DNA of 64,000 bases from Elmis aenea (lineage: Eukaryota > Arthropoda > Insecta > Coleoptera > Elmidae): positions 23,643,674-23,707,673 of the forward strand of contig OX393579.1 in assembly GCA_947652605.1 (NCBI GenBank). The letters run 5' to 3'. Shown here piece by piece: positions 34,732 to 47,013 of this stretch; position 1 is the first letter of the stretch, and every line of letters begins with the position of its first letter. The position numbers were made by a program, and so were the translations under genes. The notes beneath the pieces were generated by a model. It was given only the letters and a program-made list of their open reading frames with translations. It was not told where the DNA came from and made no database searches.

Positions 34732-36072
34732 AAAACATTTTATGCAATTTCTACGTATCTAATGAAATATTTAATGTATCGTAGATAATTTGGGAGTAAT
34801 GTCATTAAGTTGGATTTTATTATATGAATATTGCGAATTGCATTGTTAAATATCAATACCAACTTTCAAGGGAACGCTGTATGTACAAACAAAAATGCAC
34901 AAAATTTACAGTTAAATGATTTTTATTTATCAAAAAAACAAGTGAATCGTGAGAAGATGATAAACAATATGCAACATTTTTATATGTGATTTATCCCGGA
35001 TACTAAGCCGATAAAATAATTTTTTTTTCTTTAAACCTCGGCAATAGTCATAATTTCACTCCCCATAATGCTACCTTATGAACGCCCTGTTTGTTTTTTG
35101 TTTGATAGTATAAACTCGTCAAAAAAAGTATGGATTTAGCATCTCATAATAGAAGCGTGATGGATCAATTTTAACAACGCTTCGATTAATGGTTTTGATT
35201 ATACTATGAATACCAAATTTCAAATTTATACTCTTGATGATAAGAATGAATTTAGTATATTTGAGAAACTGGGTACAGTATGAAAACTTTGAGTTCCTCA
35301 TGTTCTTCATGTTACAACATACACCCTCGTTGTTCTTTAGAATAGTACCTTGATAATGGCAATATTTAGTACATGATTTTTAATGCTCTTTATCACATAT
35401 ACCTATGTATACAAGACCGTGGCGTTGATTTATCGCTAAAATAGCTGCCCAAAAAACATGATGTTTTACTAGTCGGTTAAGTATCCTGTTATTAAAGTTA
35501 CATTTGATTTTAGAACTGTTTATTGCCAGAAATAAAACCAACTTCCGTTTGTATGCAAAAGTTATATCGTTTGAGTGTTTTCTCCAATCGATTCAAAATG
35601 CAGCTGCTTTTAGGAATTATTTTAGTGTGATGTAGTTGTAGATGTTCAACTTCTTGCATAAATTGAAACGATATAGCGCAGAGCTAATGAATACGTTTTT
35701 TTCCTTGGAACCTTTTACCAACATACAGTTTTCTCGTGATTCATATCCGCCAAACATGTGTAATATATGTTGCGCTAGTGTAATTGACAGCTGTTAAATG
35801 CGTACTTGAATGATGATGAATTGAATATCGATTATGCGAGTAACTGTTAATTATCAGCTTTTGTACAACGCGAGTAACATTTGATGGTGTTTTGTCAGCG
35901 ATTAAATGCCACTTGACCGTATTTTGTTAATTTAACAATCGATTTAATAATGGAATATTCGTATTGTGTTAACAGGCGTGTTACTTTCCTAATACTCATC
36001 ACTTTCATAATGCATGCCAGTTATACATGATAGTATTAGTATATGTAGTTTAGACCTTGTCAAATAGATTAA
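34732..36072. other. No gene recognised
   Basis: AT-rich DNA; a 63-codon minus-strand frame at 35119-35310 is not recognised. Confidence 0.35.
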
Positions 36073-36178
36073 GGCCCGATTGTATAAAAGCTAAACCAGG
36101 GATTAACTCTGGATTAATCCCTAGTTTTAGGCGTTAACCCAGTGTTAATCTCGGGTTTAGCTTTTATGCAATCAGACC
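36073..36178. mobile_element. 106-bp hairpin MITE with TAA target duplication
   Basis: GGCCCGATTGTATAAAAGCT is repeated in inverse at the right end, with arms of about 45 bases. TAA lies outside both ends (36070-36072, 36179-36181), as in PIF/Harbinger MITEs. Confidence 0.75.
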
Positions 36179-36339
36179 TAAGTGTTTTCCAATAATTCTT
36201 AAACTTAATCTGAATTTAAAATACAAATACCTTATTTGTTTATCCCTCTTTTTAATATTTCTATTATTTTAGCTAACTTCTCTGTAAATGAACTAAGCAA
36301 AACATTCTTAAATTATAGCTGATCTTGGACAGTAGGTAC

Positions 36340-37133
36340 TAGTGATTGCAATACCGGTATACCGGTATACCGAATACCGGTATACCGTGCCATTTTACAA
36401 TACCGAAATACCGTCTCATTTGATGGTCTAATACCGGTATTCGGTATTAATTTTGTTTTTTTTTTAAATTTGATTTTTATTCTTTAATAGTCTCTTTTAC
36501 AATCCATAGTTGTAATAACATGAAAGGACGTTAATTGTACAACTGCAACTAAAGAACATAAAAAAATAATACTAACGATGGAGCAAAAATCGCAGTCTGC
36601 CATAAATAAAAAAATAGCAATAAATGCAAAACACAAAATCGTGCCACAAAATGATGTATTTAAGTTAATTAAAAGAGATATGAGATTATTAGAAGACGAA
36701 GAAGTTAAAGGGAAATACCTAGAAATAGTATACGCCTATCTCCTAACAATTCCAAGTGTTAAATTGTAGGGAGCGTTTTCTTTGACAGGAAAAATTTGTA
36801 CCAAAGTTCGCTAATGGCTTAGCGATGAAACAAATGATGCCTTATGCTTTTTAAAGTCTCACTTTAAAAATGGTTGAAATGGCAATATATATGTTTAAAT
36901 TCATATGTAGGTTTGTTTATTTTTTGGGTCTATATTTTTTACATATGTATTATTTTAAGTTTCTTTATTTTGTGTAAATTTGTGTTTTTACATTATACAT
37001 ATATGTATGTGTAAAATATTTGTGTTTTCAAAATCAATACTTTTTTTAAACAGCAATACCGGTATACCGGTATTACTTGCGAATAAATACCGAATACCGG
37101 TATCGTAATTTTGGTCCGGTATTGCAATCACTA
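36340..37133 (+). mobile_element. hAT element with perfect 8-bp duplication and ACCGGTAT arrays
   Basis: Ends TAGTGATTGCAATACCGGTA and inverse; GTAGGTAC lies directly outside both (36332-36339, 37134-37141). Both subterminal regions are packed with repeated ATACCGGTAT palindromes, likely transposase-binding sites. The interior has a decayed transposase C-terminus. Confidence 0.93.
36578..36890 (+). pseudogene. hAT transposase C-terminal remnant
   Basis: A 63-codon frame from 36578 ends YLEIVYAYLLTIPSVKL, where the TIPS motif begins the hAT dimerisation region. After a frame change near 36765 the homology continues as LTGKICTKVR, then LSDETNDALCFLKSHFKNG, matching the conserved R-x-R-L-S-D-x-T-x-D-A-L-C-F-L pattern. 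A stop lies within (TAG near 36820). The upstream catalytic region is missing. This family differs from the TAGGGT hAT copies at 1167 and 40123. Confidence 0.78.
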
Positions 37134-37410
37134 GTAGGTACTAGGTACCATAGATACACCATTTATTTATCCCGCTCATCTTCTGTGTAACACACGTCGC
37201 CTTGGACCATAACATTTCTAATTTAGGTTTTTTCAGTTCATTATACATTTATTCACCTAGTGCGTAGTTATTTTATACGTCACTTATTAATTAATATTTA
37301 GAAATATTTTAAATAAAAAAGTAGTTATACACCAATAACCTAATATATTAACTACACTGAATGTTCTGTTTTAGCGCACTAATATGTAACATTTTATGCT
37401 TTAACGAAAA

Positions 37411-37685
37411 CACCCTGTATATTTTAAATTATTTGGATTTTTTATTGAAATAAATCAGGTTTATCATATCCAAAATCAATAATTTGTGAGGTATTTAGTT
37501 TGAAAAAACAATACTTTCTTCATACTACGTATGGCGAAAATAAAAATATATGAAGAGCTTTTAACAAAATATTGTTAATAATTAACAATTTAACAAGGCC
37601 CGTAAAATATGATTTGGAATTTTTATTAATAACACTTTTATAGTGGTTCCTGATCAGTTAACTTTTGAAATTAATACACAGGGTG
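37411..37685. repeat. Two opposed CAGGGTG-type termini
   Basis: A right-type end CACCCTG at 37411-37417 (followed by TATA) and a left-type end CAGGGTG at 37679-37685 face away from each other, so they bound two different truncated copies. Between them, near 37505, is a 30-base segment (TACTTTCTTCATACTACGTA and neighbours) repeated near 54512. Confidence 0.45.
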
Positions 37686-38440
37686 TTTGTTCACATCAAT
37701 TATTTTCCTTAGAGTTTAAACATAAAATAGTAAATTTTTTATGAAGAAAATCTTATATCTTTTTATATTTTCTGAAAGATAACTTAATTTTCTTTAAAAA
37801 AGATTGGACCTGTTTCATACCTAAAATTATTATTTCTTGAGTTATTACTGTTTTAATGATAATTTGTAAATTAACATACAATATTCGATGAAACTGACCA
37901 GGTAGCCTCTAAAACTTATTAAAAAATTTACCACATACAATTTTGCGGTTACTCTTAACACTTGAACTATTTACCAAATTATTGTAAAAAAAAATCTTTT
38001 TGTCATGGTTTTTTAATCTAAACTGTAGATATACTTGTAAATGTTTTATTTAGTGCTCATATACTAAAGAAAACTTTCCTATATCATCTCGAATTTTCTG
38101 CAACAAAAGCACACCAATAGCAATATGATATTATTATTTTATTGCTAATGTGTTTTTAAAAAAATTGTTGATAAGGGTAGTAGTGCCGATAATAAGAGTT
38201 TTTAAAAGTTAGTGCAGTGCGCATTTAGGTATTTTCATTACCATAAACCTTAAATCGTTACGGTTAGTTTGATGGCTAACCTTATTTTTTTTTATTATGC
38301 TTATTTTATTATAATAAATTACTTAAATATTTCTTAAGACTAAAAATCATCTTTGTATGTTTGATTTTTAGGGGGGGGGGGAATTAAAAATGCTGCAAAA
38401 TTTGTTAGGTAGATGTTTTCTTGTACTACTGATGCTATTA
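37686..38440. other. No feature recognised; G10 tract
   Basis: AT-rich DNA. A run of ten G residues lies at about 38372-38381. Confidence 0.35.
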
Positions 38441-38951
38441 TCTATATATATAAAAGAGCTTGTTTGTTTGTTTGTTCGCTATAGAATCCTAGGTCCGTTG
38501 ACCGATCGGGACCAAATTTTGCACAGTTACTATTTAGGACCTTGCAGATCTAACGCCAAACTTTAAGTACAAGCACATATTACCAATAAAAAAAAAAATA
38601 CTTGGACGGGATTCGATCTTACGTCGGCAAATACCTGGCCATAACACGATACGGCGCGGTGTATTTCACAAGTAAAGATTGTTTTGTAGGTATACAATTA
38701 GTAATAAATGTACATGAAGTATTATTTTTATTAGTACATTTTTAATTGAAACAAGACGAAAGAAAATAAATTTGAGTTATTATTCAATTTTTAAGCAATA
38801 AATAGTTATTTTTTAAGGAATTATAAGAAAATGAAAAGATTATTGATCAGAGTATGTCATTTGTGTATGATTTGGAATTATTGGGCTTATTCAAGTTAAA
38901 ACAGTAATTAAAATTGTAATCGCCCGTGCAACGCCGGGTAAACCATCTTGT
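38441..38951 (+). mobile_element. Non-autonomous Helitron-like element
   Basis: The 5' end TCTATATATATAAAAGAGCT and the 3' region GCCCGTGCAACGCCGGGTAA ending CTTGT fit insect Helitrons. A GC hairpin (CCCG...CGGG) ends 13 bases before the 3' terminus. The element sits between A (38440) and T (38952) without a target duplication, as expected. No Rep/helicase coding is present. Confidence 0.8.
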
Positions 38952-40114
38952 TACTTATAAAATGTGTGGTACTTGTTGTTTAACTTGGCATGTTATGTTT
39001 CTCTTATAAATTATGCAATAATTTTAATTTAACACTACGAAAGTGGCTGGCATAAGGTATAAGGTTTTGACACTTATTTTTGCTTTGTAAAAGTTAAAGT
39101 TTGCAAGTTTGACAGTAAGTGTAAGCTATATATTGATACAATAACATAAAAGCCAAATCCCGGCAGAAATAAGTTGGGCGTAGAGATAGCCACGAAAGCG
39201 TATGCTTTCAAGATATCCCGTTCGGTAAAGGAGGAAATTGGAAATGCATATAAATGAAGAACGTATAGACAGAAAATTTACTTTGCACACACAAAAACCA
39301 AGCGACAACAATGCTGTCACGTAATAAATACAAAAATCACTTTGGAGAATTTAAACAGGGAGAGTGCGCAACTTTTGTTATAACACCGTTAGGACAAGTG
39401 TAAATATTTTAGGGCCAGTAGCTTTAAATTGCTATGGGAATTGGAACATATTACAATATGAAAGATTATCCCGTCTATTTAGGTCAGTTTTTCACGCTCG
39501 CAGAACCTGATCGAGTTGCGTGGGGAATATTCAAATTTTATTTACTGTTGGTTTAATGCTCAATATACCGAAGGAAGCTGTCGTAAATTTTGTAGAGGAT
39601 TTCTATTTAATTAACAAATTTTAATAATGTTAACTAATCGGCGATTATGAAATTTCTACCTTATATGATACCAACATTTAAGCGTAGTCCCGGGGACAAA
39701 AGCTAGTGTACGAATACATTTTTGGTGTAGTAAAATTACAGACTTGGTGGTATAATAATTAATTTGTATTTTAAATACTTGATGAATTTACAAACGTTTG
39801 AATAAAAAGTATACCGACAATTATTTTTAATGAATAAAATATTAATTTGGTCACTTAAAATTATCAGACATTTAAAAAAGGTTCAATTTTTATGTAATTA
39901 GTTGAAGTTCGATTGTTTTTATAATTATATTTTTTTTAACCGCTCTAATACATTATCAAGTTTGCCAATTTTAAGTATATTAAACTTAAATCATTTTTTT
40001 AAACGTTGTTCACTGATATTTTTTTGTCTCACAAATCGCTAAAATTTTATTGTTAATGTTCGTGGAAAACTCTACAAATTGTCACGAACGAAGGTAAAGA
40101 TGTACCACCTATGA
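38952..40114. other. No gene recognised
   Basis: AT-rich; a 64-codon minus-strand frame at 39126-39320 is not recognised. Confidence 0.35.
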
Positions 40115-40277
40115 GTGCGAATTAAGGATTCTCATATTTGATATTTTTGCTTGTCCCGGGAGTCCGGAAAGAAATTGGTTTACTTCCAAGAAGTAATAAA
40201 ATGTGTCAATATTTTAAAACAAACAACCTGAAAAAGAAAGTGAGCAGATTATTACTTAAAAACAACTCCAAATTATA

Positions 40278-42099
40278 CAGGGTGATTGATTGAGACCGGT
40301 ACTTAAAAATATATAAAGAATGAAAAAGTGTATGGATCTGAAATTTTGGTTATGACCATAATCGTATCTGATCTGTTTATTGAAAATATTTTCAATATGG
40401 TGACATTTCCGGAAATACCGGAAGTTGACGTCTACTTTCTTATTTCAAATACAATGGTCAATTTTTTATTGCGTATTTGGATTTAAAACGTTATTTTAGA
40501 GGGACTTTTATTAGCATTTCCTATACATGTGCAGTCATTTTTTAGATTTTTGGACTTTTTTTTCAAAATTTTTTGATTTTCATCGTGGTGCTTAATATTA
40601 TCTAACGCCGCCATTTTTGTAGAAAAAAACGCTTTTATTTAAACCATGCCTAGAAGAAACTTTTGAGTACGTCCTGGAATTTTTGCAATCGATGCATTAC
40701 TTATAGGGTGTCCAAAATTTAATTTTCTTTTAATACAACTTCAGACCACTAAAATTCGTTTTTTTTCAAATATTATGCCCAAACTTTTTTTTTCATTTTC
40801 TAATTCAAAATCACATTCTGCATCAATCTGTATTAGCGTTTCCTATACCTATCTGCAACAATTTTCGAGTTATTAAGAATTTTTGATAAGGTCAAGAGAA
40901 ATTGCAACATTTTTAAATAGTAGGCCTTGGAAATAACAAATGCCAATATTAATAACCGTCAACAATTTTTATCGCGTTTGTTTGAAGTATCCATAAAAAT
41001 GAATTATCAGAGTATTCAAACACGGATATTTTGAATTATTTTACATTTATGGACAATTTCTGAAGATTATTGAAAGTGCGAACGAATAGTTGTGCATTTT
41101 TAATCTAGCTTGTACAGCATAGTATATTAAACCCAAGTATTGCGCTGCCAATCGAATTGACCGCTAAGGATGGTCATTAAAATATCCCAGGATGTTAACT
41201 TCATTAGTTTCATTATTTGTCACACGCTTAGGTCGAATACTAGCAGATTTCACTCTTCTATATTGAAAAAAATTTGATTCTATTCATTGAAATTTCTGTC
41301 TGGTCATTACTGTCAAATGAAGATACCTCTCACTGAACCACGGCAAGTTCTTTCAACAATTTTGTTACATTCTTTATGAATATAAAATAAGTTCAAAATA
41401 TTCGTGTTTGAATACTCTTAATTTTACATTTTCATTGATACTTCAGACAAACGCAATAAAAGTGGTTTACAGTTATTAATATTGGCATTTGTTGTCATTT
41501 CCAAGGCCTACTATTTAAAAATGTTGCAATTTCTCTTAACTTTATCGAAAATTCTTAATAACTCGAAAATTGTTGCAGATAGGTATAGGAAACGCTAAAA
41601 CAGATTGATGCAGAATGTAATTTTGCATTAAAAAATGAAAAAAAAAGTTTGGGCATTGTATTTGAAAAAAACGAGTTTTAGTGGTCTGAAGTTGTATTAA
41701 AAGAAAATTAAATTTTGGACACCCTGTAAGTAATGCATGGATTGCAAAAATTCCAGGATGTACTCCAAGGTTTCTTCTAGGCATGGTCTAATTTTAAGCG
41801 TTTTTTTCTACAAAAATGGCGGCGTTAGATAATATTAAGCATCACAATGAAAATCAAAAAATTTTCAAAAAAGTCCAAAAATCTAAAAAATGACTGCACT
41901 TAGGTATAGGAAATGCTAATTAAAGTCCCTTAAAATAACGTTTTAAATCCAAATACGCAATTAAAAATACACCATTGTATTTGAAATAAGAAAGTAGACG
42001 TCAACTTCCGGTATTTTCAGAAATGTCGCCATATTTTAGATCCATACCCTTTTTCATTCTTCCTATATTTTTAAGTACCGGTCTCAATCAATCACCCTG
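40278..42099. mobile_element. 1.8-kb palindromic element containing an inner palindrome
   Basis: Arms begin CAGGGTGATTGATTGAGACC and are inverse copies over roughly 770 bases each, with small indels. TA (in fact TATA) flanks both sides. Within the arms lies a second pair of ends, TAGGGTGTCC at 40704 and GGACACCCTG to 41726, also flanked by TA. No transposase frame was recognised; an 80-codon frame at 41542-41784 is arm sequence. Confidence 0.9.
40704..41726. mobile_element. Inner palindrome inserted at the dyad centre of 40278-42099
   Basis: Ends are (C/T)AGGGTGTCCAAAATTTAA and inverse, arms about 350 bases, loop around 41060-41340. Deleting it with one TA leaves ATGCATTACTTAAGTAATGC at the junction, a perfect dyad, so it sits exactly at the centre of the outer palindrome. 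Confidence 0.75.
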
Positions 42100-42217
42100 T
42101 ATAGTAAATACATTTTCTTCATGATTATTATTAACAATAAATAATATTGATGAAAGAAACATAAATTTTTACCTTTCTATTGCAATTTTATATTTATGAA
42201 CACAATAACATAATTTG

Positions 42218-42353
42218 TGCAATGAATTTTTGTAATATGATTTAAGAAAACAAAGGTAATCTATGTTTCGGTCACTTGCTTTTATTCTTAATTTATTAAC
42301 AGAAAGTTTTGCCTCATAAATTTTTTTTCTAAGTTTCTATTGATGTGGGTGGA
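42218..42353 (-). pseudogene. hAT transposase C-terminal remnant, copy B
   Basis: On the minus strand PPTSIE is followed, after a shift and stop, by LSVNKLRIKASDRNIDYLCF and LKSYYK. This matches the copy A remnant at 2007-2165 and the hAT dimerisation pattern. Only this part of the transposase remains. Confidence 0.78.
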
Positions 42354-42799
42354 ACTGTCTTGAGAGCATCTAGCAGCAAAGAGACATCGTTTTATTAATA
42401 AAATTTGATTTATAAGCTATTTTTCTTCGCATTACCAGGGTATACAAAAATAAAACTGTTAACGTATTATATTTCGATTATATAAAAACTGTCATAGAGA
42501 CCGGACCTTTTTACACGTACTACGGGTGTACATAATTTTGTATTCTAAAGCAGAAAAACTATTTTTAAATAAGAATAAAGTTTTTCTACAAACTTATGTT
42601 AGTTTAGATATTTATAATGAATTCTGATAAGTTAAAATAATATTACAAAAATCCCAACACAAATTAAACGAAAATAATATTTGTAAATATCTCGAGATTT
42701 TCCGGGACAATAAGTATTTCCCGTGAAATATAATGTAAGTTAAAATATCCCGGGAGAGAAACCCTATTGCAAATCGTGGACCACGGAAAAAAAAACTAA

Positions 42800-43180
42800 G
42801 GCCGTATCGAAAGTATGGAATAGAGCATTTTAAGAAACATTGAAGGTAAAACGCATAGGAACACCATTAGAAACGAAACCCATGAGAAAACCTTTAAGTA
42901 AAACCAACAGAACAAAACATTCAGGTGGCACAATTAAGATGGCTAGATCATCTACGTAGAATGGTAAAAGATATGAAGCCCAGGAAAGCATAAGAAGCGC
43001 AAATTGGAGGAAAAACCAAAATGGAAGTCCAACAAAAACATGGAACGAGGAGATAAAACAAGCTGCGATAAACAGATGGATCGAGTGGAGTTAGGTTAGA
43101 GAACTAATAAGAGATAAATATGGAGGGAAAAAGAGGCCACATACATAAAAAGAAACGAAAGTCTTGCATTTAACGGTAGA
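42800..43180 (+). pseudogene. LINE ORF2 C-terminal fragment
   Basis: The segment VAQLRWLDHLRRM (42930 region) and, in other frames, PRKA, TWNEEIKQAAINRWIEW and VRELIRDK follow the LINE tail pattern (WLGHLRRM, GRP-x-x-x-W-x-E-x-I, R-x-x-W). Stops and frameshifts are frequent. It directly abuts the right flank of hAT copy B, which may have inserted next to or into it. Confidence 0.7.
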
Positions 43181-44714
43181 GACAAAAGAAATAATAAATA
43201 TTACTATTAATTTCATTTAATTTGATTTGAGTTGTCAATGTGATCGCTTTTAAAGAAAGATTTGCACAGCCCACTCTCCAATAAAATAATTAAGTTGATA
43301 GTATACGTTAAACCAGTGCAATTTGTTATTGATAAATGACGAATTAACTGTAATTGTTTCACAATAAGCAGGTAATTAGTGCTGACATAAATAGACATTT
43401 GTAATATTAGGCCGTGTTTGGTATCGTTTCTGAGGCAGAAACACTTTCTGGCGCATCCAAATAATTTGTTTCGTATTTAAAGGCGATGGAATGGAATTCA
43501 GTTTGCTAAATCTCAAAGGAGGCAATTTTAGAAACAAAGAATAGGAACAAGTTATAAAACACCTTTAACATACAACTATTTGAGTGAAAACAAGAAAATG
43601 AAATTCCTGACTCGAAAACGAATAAAACTTTAGCATTGGCAAACTTATTGAGAAATTCAAGTTATATAGACAGACATTCGAAGTGTTCGCACAACCCGAC
43701 ACAGAAAGGACGGAATGAAAGAGCAGAGAAATTGGGTAAAGGTTCGAGCTTTTGAGGGAGGGCAGCTCAGCTCTCTTTCGTTTCTGAAAGCTTGACTTTT
43801 AACGTGGCCTTTCGGTCAGAGTTCAGTTATTGGATACATCAAATGTTTACAAGTTGGCCTGATTGATCTTTAAAAGCAGCTTTTTTTTTGTGATGTAACT
43901 GCACAGCTCAACAAAGCTTATTGAAATTAAATATTTGCATTTTTAGTTACTACGCTGCCTCCGTCTGCAACGGATCATTGACTTTTATTGCCGCTCTGAT
44001 TTTCATTATAAACTTGTTCGTCGTTTTGTGTCTCATGCAATCAAAACATTTGCTATTCGAGGCGCTAAAAGGATATTTTTTGTTATAGAATTTCGAAGCA
44101 TATTTCAATTTCAGAAAGCAATATATTTGATTGCATGTATAAGAATGCTGAAGTTTATCTCACAGAGCATCCGTTTGCCTGAAAGAGTTTATTCAGCACA
44201 AACATATCCAGAATTGGATAGAGCGTGTTGTGGCCTGACATATGAACTCGTAGTACGTATAACTAGTTTTCATTCATATTTCGCTATTTCTGTTCGGCTT
44301 TTTAGTCTTGTATGAATAAATTTATACACATGGATGTAGTTGGTAACAGTTTATAGTTTGTAGATATTTGTTTTTATTTGAAGAGTCGTTAAACTTTCAG
44401 ACTGTTCAAGACCATTATTATTTGCTGTTTGACGTTGAAATTTAAAACTGTCGTGCTATTTTTCTACTAAAAAAGCTGGAGCATGTTTTAGCGAGTGGGT
44501 ATGTTGTTATTTTAGTTATCACCTACATCATTCACTTTGCATTTTGTGTCGAGCGTTGTCTCGAGAAATGTTTTTTTTTTTAATAATTAAATTAAGTTGC
44601 ACATTTCCATTCTATACCAACGGTTTCAGCAACAAATGTGCACCAATAAATATACGATGTCCTTTGTCGTTTCATGCGCTTTAAGTGTTATCTCTAACCA
44701 ACCTGCCGGGTTCT
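43181..44714. other. No gene recognised
   Basis: A 95-codon plus-strand frame at 44028-44315 has no recognisable motif. Otherwise ordinary AT-rich DNA. Confidence 0.35.
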
Positions 44715-46060
44715 TAAGTCGAGTTCAGACCAGCGCAACAAAACGACGAACCGATATAAAGCAGCCCAACATTTTAGCGAGCCTGAAAAATACCGACACT
44801 TGGTGGATCGCGGTTTTGTTGCACTCCTGTGATACACACGAGCGCAACAATATGGCGAACTGGACGATCTGATCGCTGAAATGATCGCCGCTCCGTTTGA
44901 TTATCCTAATAACGAACCTGAGGGAGTTCTAAAGATGACGTACGCAACCGTTTGCTCGTTTTTCATATTAATTGGAGTGCAATGTGCGAATATGTCTCTG
45001 CTAGCGGCTACATTATACAGGGTGTGTAAAAATTGGCGGAAGGGCTACACGGAGCGATGTTCTTCGTAAAATTCTAAGTCGAAAATCTTAATACGAAAAT
45101 GTTGTACCACGCTTGCTGTGTCTGCAAGAGGTCCTCAAAGCTTTGACATTTAGTCCTTTAATAGGCGTTATTATTTAATACTTGCAAATGAAAAAGCTGC
45201 AATTTGGAATAAAAATAGATTTCGAATAGTATTTTTTCCTAGATATTGTGTTCTTCCTTTCAAAAATTGGTGTTGAAAATATGTAAATCACTGATTTTAA
45301 TGACAGTAATACATATGGCAACATTGTCATTAGCTGTCATCTCTGTTTTTCTCGTAATTATTTCTAGTTTGTGTTTTACGATACCCAAAAGTTTGCAGCT
45401 ATGTTTACGAACTGAAGGCTTTCAGTTCGAACAAAAAATGTAAATACCTAAGTAAAAATTGCTGATAAAAAAATGTCCAAACGCAAATCAATGTATGCAA
45501 TGTTGCCAATTTTTTTTTTTCTTTAAATGGTTTCTGAGGCCATAGGAAGCATGGTACAACATTTTCGTATTAAGATTTTCGACTTAGAATTTTACGAAGA
45601 ACATCGCTCCGTGTAGCCCTTCCGCCAATTTTTACACACCCTGTATATATATATCAACTTCGTCTTAAAAAAAGAAGCAAAACATAAAAAACAAAAGCGA
45701 GACGATGGCGGCAAACTAAGTTATATGCTAGTAGGTCGGTGTCCCAATCATCTTTCTTAATATATATTTTTTTAAATGGTCCTCATGCGATGGTTACGAT
45801 AAAGGTCGATCAATTTAACAACAGTTATGTTAGGCCACTCCATTACGAAAACAACAGATTAACACCACCTTTCGGTACGAGAGTACTAACAAGCTACGGT
45901 GCGGCAGAGCTGTTCACACTTGCAACATACGCATGCGACATTTGATGGTTCGTCGAAATACCGAAACTTGGTGTATCACGGTTTTGTTGCACTCCTGCGT
46001 TGTAAACGCGCTAAAATGTTGCACTACTTTGTTCGGTTTGCCGTTCGGTTCGCCCGTCCT
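44715..46060. mobile_element. Probable DNA element with repeated subterminal segments
   Basis: A ~45-base segment (ACTTGGTGGATCGCGGTTTT and neighbours) at 44785-44830 recurs as a direct repeat at 45955-45999. CCAACATTTTAGCG at 44766 recurs in inverse near 46010, and CGAACCG motifs lie near both outer ends. This mix of direct and inverted subterminal repeats suggests a DNA transposon with compound ends. Its interior is interrupted by the element 45018-45643. A frame at 44881-45014 (IAAPFDYPNNEPEG...) is cut by that insertion and is not recognised. Exact ends and target duplication are unknown. Confidence 0.45.
45018..45643. mobile_element. 626-bp palindrome-ended CAGGGTG MITE
   Basis: Arms CAGGGTGTGTAAAAATTGGC through AAAATGTTGTACCACGCTTG (about 100 bases) are inverted at the right end with near identity; TA lies on both sides. 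The interior is AT-rich and non-coding; the frame at 45246-45443 has hydrophobic character but is not recognised. Confidence 0.88.
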
Positions 46061-47013
46061 TCTATTGTTTTGTTCTTAAAAAATCGTTAAAACTGCGAAA
46101 ATGTTTACATTGTGATCTTGGCAGATTTACTTTTGACCAATTTCGTGATGATGTTTTTGTGCGTGTGCGTAAGCCTACGCGTGTTGTGCGATATTAAAAT
46201 TTTTGAGATTTATAGAGCACTTAAAATTATATTGCACTCCATTTCGTTAAATTGTTATCTCAAATTATAATTTTCAGTTAAATATTTTATTTTAATAAAG
46301 AATTTTCGAAAAACGGGTGTAGATAAACATAACATTTTTACTGAAATGTAGCCTACGTTAAGGGCTGTAATAGCTATAGAGAAATAAGGCTTATTTTTAA
46401 ATATAAAATTATCGAATTGGATTTTTTTTTAAATTAATGAGAAATGTTGGTTTTTATTGCTAAAAGATCCATCTCTCTAAATCAATTTGATTACAATTGA
46501 GATTTTTTGGTTGATTTTTGCAACTATTTTGGAAGGCTGCTGTAAATTAGTTGCTAGGGAGTACGGAGTAGGTAGGGTTGTTATGATAATTGTGTTTATA
46601 TATCTTGCTTAGCCGCACAAACAGACCGTTGTTACGCAACACCGGTTGACCTGCACTACCGTCGTTTTAACAATTAAAGTTAGGTTAGATGTGATGGTAA
46701 AAGAAACTGTGTCCTAAAGTTTTTTTTTTGAACATACCCGGTATATTTTTAAATTTTAATGGTCTTCAGTTCTTTAAATGTAATTATTATGAAGTTACAA
46801 GATTTCAGGGTACCTAACTAAAAAAAACTCATCGCTAAAACGTTTTACGTTTTGATAACTTTGCAATATTGTAGTTTTAATTTTAAAATGTATAAATCCG
46901 TCGTTATCTCATCGTGCATATATAAAGTTTTTATTCACAACTAAAAAGTCGTATTCTAAAAGATTATTATGATTTATCGAAGTGTACACAAAAAACATGG
47001 TACGAATCTTTGA
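46061..47013. other. No gene recognised
   Basis: AT-rich DNA with no inverted ends or coding signals seen. Confidence 0.35.

Larger units (their letters stand above)
40123..42766 (-). mobile_element. hAT transposon remnant, copy B, with nested palindrome
   Basis: Outer ends TAAGGATTCTCATATTTG (40123) and GGGAGAGAAACCCTA (to 42766) match copy A's ends, inverted. Flanks GTGCGAAT (40115-40122) and TTGCAAAT (42767-42774) are an 8-bp duplication, 6 of 8 equal. Homology to copy A runs along 40123-40275 and 42100-42766, so the palindrome 40278-42099 is a later insertion. Relative to copy A it lacks the 1431-1905 part. Confidence 0.9.

Noticed and set aside
41542..41784. 80-codon minus-strand frame MPRRNLGVHPG...
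   Set aside because: It lies in the arm of the palindrome; the matching frame in the other arm is interrupted, and no homology is recognised.
44881..45069. 62-codon frame considered as a gene
   Set aside because: Its C-terminal third is the terminal repeat of the inserted element at 45018.
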